This document shows positions 8,463-14,292 of a stretch of DNA of 36,660 nt, one piece after another. The DNA lies in contig PNKE01000073.1 in assembly GCA_013822245.1 (NCBI GenBank), positions 1-36,660 of the forward strand, given 5' to 3'. This DNA is from Candidatus Solibacter sp. Lineage in GTDB: Bacteria > Acidobacteriota > Terriglobia > Bryobacterales > Bryobacteraceae. The notes under the pieces were generated by a model, which was not told the DNA's origin, ran no database searches, and saw only the letters and a list, made by a program, of their open reading frames with translations. The position numbers and the translations under genes were made by a program. Position 1 is the stretch's first letter. Each line of letters starts with the position of its first letter.

Positions 8463-9117
8463 AGCACTTGGTTTTCTGAGGCAACCGGCGGCGATGGCGG
8501 TGAGCGTGCTGCTGGTGGCGCAGGCGGCGGCGTATTACCTGCTGCCGAAAGCCGAATATGCGCCGGAGGCGCCGCCGATGGCGTCGTTTCCGGCGGAGTT
8601 GGGCGGCTGGCGGGTGGTGGCGGACTATCCGCTGGAGGAGGAGGTGCGGAAGGTATTGAGGGCCGACGACACGCTGAACCGGAGTTATGCATCGGCGGGG
8701 CAGGTGCCGTTGAACCTGTTCATGGCGTATTTCAAGTCGCAGAAGACGGGGGTGGCGCCGCATTCGCCGAAGAACTGCCTGCCGGGATCGGGTTGGGCGC
8801 CTTTGTCGTCCGAGATTGCGGAAGTCCGGATCGCGGGGCGGAGCGAGCCGCTGGAGGTGAACCGGTTTATCGTGGCGCGCGGGACGGAGAAGACGCTGGT
8901 GCTGTATTGGTATCAGACGGCGTACCGGGTGATCGCGTCGGAGTATGAGGCGAAGGTGTGGCTGGTGATCGATTCGCTGATGCACAGGCGGTCGGACACG
9001 GCGATAGTGAGGGTGGTTGCGCCGTTGCCGGACGGGCGGGAGGGGGAGATTGAAAAGCTGACGTCGGAGTTCATCTCGGCGGCGTTTCCGGCGGTTTCGC
9101 GGCAGATACCGCGGTAG
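8437..9117 (+). CDS. epsI: EpsI family protein (exosortase partner)
   Basis: This 226-residue protein has an N-terminal membrane anchor (about residues 14-36) followed by an EpsI domain outside the membrane. Family landmarks are FPAELGGW, HSPKNCLPGSGW with the conserved Cys, and VLYWYQT. EpsI often occurs fused to the C-terminus of exosortases; here it is a separate gene whose ORF overlaps the exosortase end by 26 bases. The start is uncertain. ATG 8437 gives the longest product, but GTG 8455 has AAGGG about 9 nt upstream and would shorten the protein by 6 residues without touching the anchor. Its biochemical role in the polysaccharide/exosortase system is still not settled. Confidence 0.88.
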   Translation: MQGWPNVVEALGFLRQPAAMAVSVLLVAQAAAYYLLPKAEYAPEAPPMASFPAELGGWRVVADYPLEEEVRKVLRADDTLNRSYASAGQVPLNLFMAYFKSQKTGVAPHSPKNCLPGSGWAPLSSEIAEVRIAGRSEPLEVNRFIVARGTEKTLVLYWYQTAYRVIASEYEAKVWLVIDSLMHRRSDTAIVRVVAPLPDGREGEIEKLTSEFISAAFPAVSRQIPR

Positions 9118-9136
9118 GGGAAGGCGGCAAGGGTGG

Positions 9137-9280
9137 TCAGCAGGGGCCAGGGGGAGAGACGGGACGGCGGCGGAAGCGGGAGAGGAGCCAGAGGGCGGCG
9201 GTGAGCAGGCGGGAGAGGGACCAGAGGGTGGCGCGGTCGATGGTGCGCTGGGGCCAGGGGTAGGGGCAGGGATCAGCCAT
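9137..9280 (-). CDS. Candidate 47-residue small protein coupled to the upstream gene
   Basis: On the minus strand an ATG at 9280 overlaps the stop of the 94-residue gene as ATGGCTGA and opens 47 codons to a TGA at 9137-9139. Nearly every codon ends in C or G. The product starts MADPCPYPWPQRTIDRATLW, continues with a hydrophobic helix-like segment (about residues 18-36, LW...LLTAALWLLSRF) and ends with RRR and a proline-rich tail, so it could be a small membrane-associated protein. No family is recognised. The strand is pyrimidine-rich here, which can create chance ORFs, so this remains a candidate. Confidence 0.35.
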   Translation of the reverse strand: MADPCPYPWPQRTIDRATLWSLSRLLTAALWLLSRFRRRPVSPPGPC

Positions 9281-9557
9281 TGAAGTCGAAGCTCATCTGG
9301 CGTTTGGAGAGGTAGGAGCGGAAGACGGTTTTGCCGCTGGCGGCGGCGGAGAGCAGGATTTTGCCACCCTGGCGGCTGATGATTTCCTGGGCGACGAGGC
9401 GGTCGGGGTCGGGGGCGTCGACGGGGGGGCCGCCGGTGGAGCTGATCCAATCGGTGGTGAGTTGATTGAGGACGCGTTCGATGCGGAGGTCGGCGGAGCG
9501 CCACTCGCCGGCCCGGAGGAAGGCTTTGACGCGCCCGATTCTGACGACAACGCCCAT
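9273..9557 (-). CDS. Hypothetical 94-residue protein divergent from fliW
   Basis: This small protein (94 residues) is not recognised. It has a basic, strand-like N-terminus (VVVRIGRVKAF), a middle part ending in PPVDAPDPDRLV, then a mixed segment with QEIISRQGGKILLSAAASGKTVF and a C-terminal FDFNG. No signal peptide, membrane segment or metal motif is visible. It lies back to back with fliW, and the 100-base gap between them is shared. This suggests a link to the flagellar block but does not establish one. Its stop overlaps the ATG of the candidate 47-residue gene. It may be a small lineage-specific protein. Confidence 0.55.
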   Translation of the reverse strand: MGVVVRIGRVKAFLRAGEWRSADLRIERVLNQLTTDWISSTGGPPVDAPDPDRLVAQEIISRQGGKILLSAAASGKTVFRSYLSKRQMSFDFNG

Positions 9558-9657
9558 AGAAGGTAATCCCGTTCACTAGCATAGCGTCTGTGAGAGGCAA
9601 GGATAAGAGGAGAAGGGGAGAATTTTCGCTGGTGCGGGCACTAGATGAACAGGAGCC

Positions 9658-10089
9658 ATGAGCGCAGACACGCAGGACAGTCCGAGCTACCTGTTTCCGG
9701 CGGGGATACCGGCATTCGAGAGGCATACCCGATTCCGGCTGGTGAGGGATCCGGAGCTGGATCCGTTGCTGTTTCTGGTGAGCGGCGAGGATGCGGGGGT
9801 GCGGCTGGCGTGTATTCAGGCGCGGTTTCTGGACGCGGGCTACAGCTATGAACTGGAGGAGGCGGAGGCGGCGGTCCTGGGGGTGGAAGCGGGGCGGTAC
9901 GAGGCGGGGGACGAGCGGATGGCGTGCCTGGCGGTGGTGAGCGTGCCGGAGGCGGGGCCGGCGACGGCGAACCTGATGGCGCCGGTGGTGATCAGCTACG
10001 CGAGCGGGCGAGGGTTGCAGGCGATACAGATGGGGACGGGGTGGTCGCACGCGCACAGGATCGTGGGCGAGGAGGCGGAATGCTGGTGA
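9658..10089 (+). CDS. fliW: Flagellar assembly factor FliW
   Basis: This 143-residue cytosolic protein fits FliW. It has FPAGIPAFE near the N-terminus, a PLLFLVSGED segment, and NLMAPVVISYASGRGLQAIQM near the C-terminus, matching the family's NLxAPIVI...xQxI. In Bacillus and Campylobacter, FliW binds flagellin and, when released, binds CsrA and relieves CsrA repression of flagellin translation. Here it sits directly before csrA, overlapping it by 10 bases (ATGCTGGTGA), with flagellin next, so the same partner switch is very likely. The ATG has AGGAG only 2 nt upstream, unusually close. The leader from 9599 has several further GGA triplets. Confidence 0.9.
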   Translation: MSADTQDSPSYLFPAGIPAFERHTRFRLVRDPELDPLLFLVSGEDAGVRLACIQARFLDAGYSYELEEAEAAVLGVEAGRYEAGDERMACLAVVSVPEAGPATANLMAPVVISYASGRGLQAIQMGTGWSHAHRIVGEEAECW

Positions 10090-10358
10090 TCCGGCGGAGG
10101 GCGGGAGAATCGGTGGTGCTGAGCGGGGGCATTGAGGTGGTGGTGCTGGAGTCTGGGCAGCATGGGGTGAAGCTGGGGTTCAACGCGCCGGCGGAGGTGG
10201 TGGTGCTGCGCAAGGAGATCCAGTTGGCGCAGGAGTCGAATCTGGCGGCGGCGGAGGCGGCGCGGGACGTTGGAGCGCTGAGGCGGCTGGCGCGGCGCCG
10301 GTTTGGGGTGGGAGGAGAGGGGGCGGCTGAGAAAAAAGACGAAAGGCCGCCGAATTGA
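10080..10358 (+). CDS. csrA: Carbon storage regulator CsrA (C-terminally extended)
   Basis: This 92-residue RNA-binding protein begins MLVIRRRAGESVVLSGGIEV, a standard CsrA/RsmA N-terminus, and continues with GVKLGFNAPAEVVVLRKEI. That preserves the strands that hold GGA-containing RNA. The dimer would bind hairpin-loop GGA motifs and usually blocks ribosome access. About 30 residues beyond the 61-residue E. coli-type core form an Ala/Glu/Arg-rich helical tail; longer C-termini are known in CsrA proteins that are controlled by FliW. The start overlaps the fliW stop by 10 bases, so their levels are probably translationally linked. Its likely nearest target is the flagellin mRNA 94 bases downstream. 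Confidence 0.93.
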   Translation: MLVIRRRAGESVVLSGGIEVVVLESGQHGVKLGFNAPAEVVVLRKEIQLAQESNLAAAEAARDVGALRRLARRRFGVGGEGAAEKKDERPPN

Positions 10359-10367
10359 GGCCGATGA
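10341..10367 (+). promoter_or_regulatory. Candidate sigma-28 (FliA) promoter for flagellin
   Basis: GAAA at 10341-10344 and GCCGATGA at 10360-10367 are separated by 15 nt, matching the FliA pattern TAAA-N15-GCCGATAA at 3 of 4 and 7 of 8 positions. It overlaps the end of csrA. Initiation near 10373 would give a leader of about 80 nt that contains all three flagellin leader hairpins. The match is by eye only. Confidence 0.5.
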
Positions 10368-10387
10368 GTCTGCTGGGCCAGCCAATA

Positions 10388-10451
10388 GGGGTTCAAAGAA
10401 CCTCCCGGCAGCAAGGATGCTGTTGGCGGCGCGGCGCCAAGGAGACAAGGA
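10388..10451 (+). promoter_or_regulatory. Flagellin 5' leader with tandem hairpins and probable CsrA sites
   Basis: Three hairpins lie in a row. 10388-10404 is GGGGTTC/GAACCTC around AAA (one G-U pair). 10409-10422 is CAGCA/TGCTG around an AGGA tetraloop. 10423-10440 is TTGGCG/CGCCAA around GCGCGG. The Shine-Dalgarno AAGGAG (10439-10444) follows, with a second AAGGA at 10447-10451 just before the GTG at 10453. A GGA in a hairpin loop plus a GGA at the Shine-Dalgarno is the two-site layout of CsrA-repressed leaders such as Bacillus hag. Binding itself is inferred. Confidence 0.65.
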
Positions 10452-10452
10452 A

Positions 10453-12048
10453 GTGGCATTTTCGATCAACACCAACATCACCTCGATGCAGGCGCAGGAA
10501 TATCTGCGCGTGACGGGGGATTTTCAGGCAAAGACGATCAACCGGGTGACTTCGGGGCTCAGGATCGTGAGTTCGGGCGACGACGCGGCGGGATTGGCGA
10601 TCGCCAATTCGTTCCGCAGCGATCAGGCCGTACTGAGCCAGGGCATCCGCAACGCGAATGACGGACTGGCGACGTTGCAGACCATCGATGGCGGCATCAC
10701 CAACATCAGCAAGCTGATTGACCGCGGCAGGACGCTGGCGACACAGTCGGCATCGGGCACCTTCAATGGCGACCGGAGCGTGCTGAACACGGAGTTCCAG
10801 AGCGTGCTGGGCGAGATCGACCGGCAGGCGAAGGCGATTGGGCTGGATGTGGGCGGGGCGTTTGCGAAGGAACTGCGGGTGTTCATCGGCGGCGGCCGCG
10901 GCACGTCGGCTTCGGCGGTGATCTCGAACGGTTCGGCGGCGGTGGACCTGAGCGCGTCGACAGTTGACTCCAAGAGTCTGGGACTGAGCGGCTATGCGGT
11001 GGCGGGCGCTTCAGGGTTGGACAATGCGACGACGTTCGGGACCGCGAAGGGCGGGGCGACGTCGATGACCTACACGATCAGCGGCGCGGGTTTTTCGGGC
11101 GCGAACGCGATGACGGTGACGGTGAACCTGACGGGCGTGAACGACTTGAAGGGACTGGCCGAAGCGATCAACGCGGGCGTGGCGTCGGCGGCCCAGGGGA
11201 CAACGGCGGCTGCGACGGCGTTCAAGAACGCCGGAATCAGCGCTCAGTTGAACTCGGACGGGACCTCGTTCCAGTTTGTATCCACCTCGGCGGCGTTCAG
11301 TGTGCGTGACAGCGGCGGGGCAGGCGCATCGCGGAGTTTCCTGGGCACGACGGCTGGCGACCAGGTGGTGGTGGCCGGAGGGCTTGAGGCCAAGACGATC
11401 GCCTGGTCCGGCGACGTCGCCGCCGGCGAGACGCAGGTGGTGACGCTGTCGACAGTGGACGAGGGCGGCACGATGCACAAGGTGGACATCAGCATGGCTG
11501 GCGGCGCCTCGACGCTGCTCATCGACGAGGCCGTGACAGCGATCAACACGGCGCTGCAGAACACCAACGACAGCTATCTGAAGGGCCTTGTGGCCACGGT
11601 GGATGGCAGCACATCGGACTCGATTTCGATCGTCGGGCTGAGGGACTTCAACGTGACGGTGGCCATTACGTCCGACGCCACGTCGACAGGTCTGGCCGGC
11701 CCCGGCGCGACGGTGGCCTCGGCTGAGGTTGCGGGGGGAACCAGCGTGAACATCGCCTCGGCAACCGCCGCCCAGACGGCGGTTTCGGCACTGGCCGAGG
11801 CCGTGTCGAAGCTGGGCCAGGCCCAGGCGGATGTCGGTAAAGGACAGAATACGTTCAACTTTGCCGTCAGCCTGGCTTCCACCCAGTTGACCAACCTGGC
11901 GGCATCGGAATCGCGAATCCGCGACGCCGATCTGGCCATGGAAGCGGCGAACCTGACCAAGGCGCAGATCCTGCAGCAGGCCGGCATCGCCGCCCTGGCG
12001 CAGGCGAACTCGGCCCCGCAGGCAGTGCTCTCACTGCTGCGCGGCTAA
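10453..12048 (+). CDS. fliC: Flagellin (filament structural protein)
   Basis: This 531-residue exported protein polymerises into the flagellar filament. The N-terminal D0/D1 region (INTNITSMQAQEYL... to about residue 140, including SGLRI and DDAAGLAIA) and the C-terminal D1/D0 region (about residues 455-531, ending in AQANSAPQAVLSLLRG) are canonical. The central 300 residues are variable, with a flagellin_IN-like LKGLAEAIN segment. It starts with GTG, not ATG: the codon at 10453 has AAGGAG 8 nt upstream and gives the family N-terminus, while the longer ORF from 10303 runs back into csrA. Codons are richer in C-ending forms than those of the polysaccharide genes, as expected of a highly expressed gene. 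A terminator hairpin follows. Confidence 0.96.
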   Translation: MAFSINTNITSMQAQEYLRVTGDFQAKTINRVTSGLRIVSSGDDAAGLAIANSFRSDQAVLSQGIRNANDGLATLQTIDGGITNISKLIDRGRTLATQSASGTFNGDRSVLNTEFQSVLGEIDRQAKAIGLDVGGAFAKELRVFIGGGRGTSASAVISNGSAAVDLSASTVDSKSLGLSGYAVAGASGLDNATTFGTAKGGATSMTYTISGAGFSGANAMTVTVNLTGVNDLKGLAEAINAGVASAAQGTTAAATAFKNAGISAQLNSDGTSFQFVSTSAAFSVRDSGGAGASRSFLGTTAGDQVVVAGGLEAKTIAWSGDVAAGETQVVTLSTVDEGGTMHKVDISMAGGASTLLIDEAVTAINTALQNTNDSYLKGLVATVDGSTSDSISIVGLRDFNVTVAITSDATSTGLAGPGATVASAEVAGGTSVNIASATAAQTAVSALAEAVSKLGQAQADVGKGQNTFNFAVSLASTQLTNLAASESRIRDADLAMEAANLTKAQILQQAGIAALAQANSAPQAVLSLLRG

Positions 12049-12078
12049 ACGCAACCAACCGGGTGATTCACCCTATCG

Positions 12079-12107
12079 GGCCCTCGGAGGTTTCGCCTCC
12101 GGGGGCC
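12079..12107 (+). terminator. Intrinsic terminator after flagellin
   Basis: A 12-bp stem (GGCCCTCGGAGG with CCTCCGGGGGCC, one G-T pair) surrounds the loop TTTCG. It starts 30 bases after the flagellin stop and is followed by TAAACCTTTT, a broken but T-rich tail. It probably ends the flagellin transcript before the TPR gene. Confidence 0.75.
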
Positions 12108-12155
12108 TAAACCTTTTCACCTAGTCAACCGATGACACCAGCAGAGGTCAATCAC

Positions 12156-12518
12156 ATGGGAAACGGCAGAAGCGAGACACTGCACCGGATGGGTCTGGAA
12201 GCGTTGGAGGCGGGAAGGATGGAAGAGGCTGTGGCGCGGCTGCGGCAGGCTGTGAGTGAAGACGGGGAGAACAGCCAGGCCTGGAACGACCTGGGCGTGG
12301 TGATGGAGGCGCTGGGCAACCCGACGCCGGCGGTGGAGTGCTATAAGCGGGCGCTGGAGATCAGCCCGCTGCACCGGGAGGCGCGGTCGAACCTGATGAA
12401 CCTGGAGTTGCAGGCGATCACGCGGCAGAGGATGAGGGAAGAAGCGGCTCAGATGTTCAGATCGAGGATGACGCCGGCGGGGGTGGGATTGCGTTCGGCG
12501 CGGGCCATGCCGGCCTGA
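12156..12518 (+). CDS. Small TPR-repeat protein
   Basis: This protein has 120 residues from the ATG at 12156, which has AGAGG about 8 nt upstream; an in-frame ATG at 12132 would add 8 residues. It is helical and contains two to three tetratricopeptide repeats: ALEAGRMEEAVARLRQAV followed by AWNDLGVVMEALGNPTPAVECYKRALEISP. A basic helical tail (TRQRMREEAAQMF) follows. TPRs bind partner proteins, and between flagellin and the fliD group an assembly or modification role is plausible but unproven. The last 70 bases overlap the 3' end of the convergent FliT-like gene, so the extreme C-terminus is constrained by that gene. Confidence 0.7.
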   Translation: MGNGRSETLHRMGLEALEAGRMEEAVARLRQAVSEDGENSQAWNDLGVVMEALGNPTPAVECYKRALEISPLHREARSNLMNLELQAITRQRMREEAAQMFRSRMTPAGVGLRSARAMPA

Positions 12519-12790
12519 CTGGCGAGAACGGCGAGTTCGTCGACGGCGACTTGACGCCATTTCCGGATGGAGCGTTCCACCTGGCGGCCGAGCAGCAGGA
12601 CGGAGCGGAGCCGGGCGAGGTGGGCCGGGGAGGCTGAAGAGAATTGGGAGCGGCTGAGGGCGAGGGCAGCCTGATTGCGGGCGTGGAGCATACCGGCGAA
12701 AGACGGATCGCGGTGGGAGACGCTTTTGGCCAGTTCAAGGGTGGTGCGTTCGAGTTCGGAGATAGCGCGGTCGAGATCAGAGTTGGGCAT
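12449..12790 (-). CDS. FliT/FlgN-like helical protein downstream of fliD (putative chaperone)
   Basis: This 113-residue protein is predicted to be almost entirely helical, with heptad-like leucines (LDRAISELERTTLELAKSV, LARLRSVLLLGRQVERSIRKW) and a C-terminal extension ending PAGVILDLNI. It starts 10 bases after the fliD stop on the same strand. In many bacteria fliD is followed by fliS and fliT, so a FliT-like export chaperone is the natural guess. The sequence is not diagnostic and no FliS signature was seen. The start lacks a clear Shine-Dalgarno, which fits translation coupled to fliD. Its 3' end overlaps the TPR gene by 70 bases. Confidence 0.6.
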   Translation of the reverse strand: MPNSDLDRAISELERTTLELAKSVSHRDPSFAGMLHARNQAALALSRSQFSSASPAHLARLRSVLLLGRQVERSIRKWRQVAVDELAVLASQAGMARAERNPTPAGVILDLNI

Positions 12791-12800
12791 GGCTTAGCGC

Positions 12801-14162
12801 TTATCTGTCCCGCTTGCCGAACATGACGAGGTTGAGGCTTTCGACCGAGGCTTCGATGATATTCTGCTGGCTTTCGAGTTGGGACAGGAGGGCGTCGGCG
12901 GCCTGGAGTTGGGCGAACAGAGTGGCCTGAGTGGCGCTGACCCTCTGGGAGAGCGTCTCGATCTGAGCGGTGAGGCGGCGGTCGGTGAGGTCATAGGACG
13001 ACAGTTCGTAGGCGATCAGGCCGGTGATGGGGTCACTGAGCTGGTCGAGATCACCGGCAATGGAGCCCAAGGCGCCGGGCGCGCCGCCGAGGAAGGCGAA
13101 GGCGGATTCGAGATCGGCGTCGCCCATCCACTGGACAGCGGAATCATCGAAGCTCATTTTGCCGTTTGCGCCCATGGTGAGGCCGAATTTGGCGAGGCTG
13201 CCGGAGCCATCGGGTCCGGAGACGCCGACGACGGCGCGCATGCGTGACTGGACCTCATAGACGATGCGGTCACCGGAGAGCGAGCCGGCCTGTTCGCCGG
13301 ACTGGGCGTCGACGGCGTCGCGCAGGTTGTTGTAGGAGCTGACGAAGGTTTTCATCGCCGCCGAGAGGGTGTTTCTGCTGGGCTGGGCAGAGATGGTGAT
13401 GGATTCCCCGGCGGAAGTGGTTTCGTTGAGGGTGAAGGCGAGGCCCTCGACGACGGACGAGATGCTGTTGGACTTGCTGCTGACCGGCTGGCCGTTGAAC
13501 TTGAACAGGGCGTTGGAGCCGGGGTTGGTCTGCTGAAGGATTTCGGTTTCCTCGCCGCCGGCGGAGGGTCTGAGAGAGATTGCGGCCGGGCCGGCCTCGG
13601 AGGCGTTGAGGGCGAGGAAGAACTGGCCGGAGGCGGCGCCGGTGTCGATGATGCTGGCGCGGACGCCGAAGTTGCCGGCATTGATGGCATCGGCGACGCC
13701 TTGCAGGTTATCCGAGGATTCGGTCAGGGCGATGGTATGGACCGAGGCGCCGACGGTGAGCGAGAGCGAGAGGCCGGGGCCGGCGAGCGGAGTGGCGTCC
13801 TTATCGCTGAGTCCGGTTTTGGCGGTGGCCGAGGCGGAGGTGGCCAGCGAGGTGATCTCGCTGACGGCATAGTTTGCGGCGATGGGGGAACCGGTGACCG
13901 AGACGTTGACCTTCGTTGAGCTGCTGGCCGCCGAGACGGCTCTGGAGCCGGCGACGCTGCCAAGCGAACTGAGAGCGGAGGCGAGGTTGGCGACCGAGGA
14001 CCGGAGGTTGCCCATGGCCGTCTTTTTCGAGAGCAGGGTGGCCTGGTCGGATTGGAGGCGCTGGACGGGCAGGTTGGCGATGGCCACGGTGCGGTTGACG
14101 ATGGCCTGGAAGTCGTCTGAGAACTTACTGAGTCCGGTGAAGGCGAGCGGCGAAATGCCCAT
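12801..14162 (-). CDS. fliD: Flagellar hook-associated protein 2, filament cap (FliD)
   Basis: This 453-residue protein is the probable filament cap that guides flagellin polymerisation at the tip. The N-terminal FliD domain starts MGISPLAFTGLSKFSDDFQAIV and contains a heptad-rich stretch (residues 30-65). LQGVADAINAGNFGVRASI (about residues 154-172) is the flagellin_IN motif usual in FliD. The C-terminal FliD domain has MKTFVSSYNNLRDAV (about 267-281) and a coiled-coil tail (about 395-445) needed for capping. The length is typical. It is transcribed away from speA, and a GCCGATAC box upstream suggests a FliA promoter of its own. The FliT-like gene follows after 10 bases. Confidence 0.92.
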   Translation of the reverse strand: MGISPLAFTGLSKFSDDFQAIVNRTVAIANLPVQRLQSDQATLLSKKTAMGNLRSSVANLASALSSLGSVAGSRAVSAASSSTKVNVSVTGSPIAANYAVSEITSLATSASATAKTGLSDKDATPLAGPGLSLSLTVGASVHTIALTESSDNLQGVADAINAGNFGVRASIIDTGAASGQFFLALNASEAGPAAISLRPSAGGEETEILQQTNPGSNALFKFNGQPVSSKSNSISSVVEGLAFTLNETTSAGESITISAQPSRNTLSAAMKTFVSSYNNLRDAVDAQSGEQAGSLSGDRIVYEVQSRMRAVVGVSGPDGSGSLAKFGLTMGANGKMSFDDSAVQWMGDADLESAFAFLGGAPGALGSIAGDLDQLSDPITGLIAYELSSYDLTDRRLTAQIETLSQRVSATQATLFAQLQAADALLSQLESQQNIIEASVESLNLVMFGKRDR

Positions 14163-14246
14163 AAGAGTTCAGCCCAAAGATACGGGGCCTCAATTGCCTC
14201 ATCGGCCGGGTAGGGCGAAAGGATGAGGAACAAAGCGGCGGATAGG

Positions 14247-14254
14247 GTATCGGC
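14247..14254 (-). promoter_or_regulatory. Candidate FliA -10 box upstream of fliD
   Basis: On the minus strand GCCGATAC matches the FliA -10 (GCCGATAA) at 7 of 8 bases, about 85 nt before the fliD ATG. The -35 position shows only a poor match (TCAG). A second, weaker GCCGATGA occurs closer to the gene. Confidence 0.3.
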
Positions 14255-14292
14255 CTTAGTCCGGTGCGGCTGAGGGCAATAGCCTGGCTGAA

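Noticed and set aside
10303-10452. Upstream extension of the flagellin ORF
   Set aside because: It overlaps csrA and the leader hairpins; the GTG at 10453 has a good Shine-Dalgarno and gives the canonical flagellin N-terminus.
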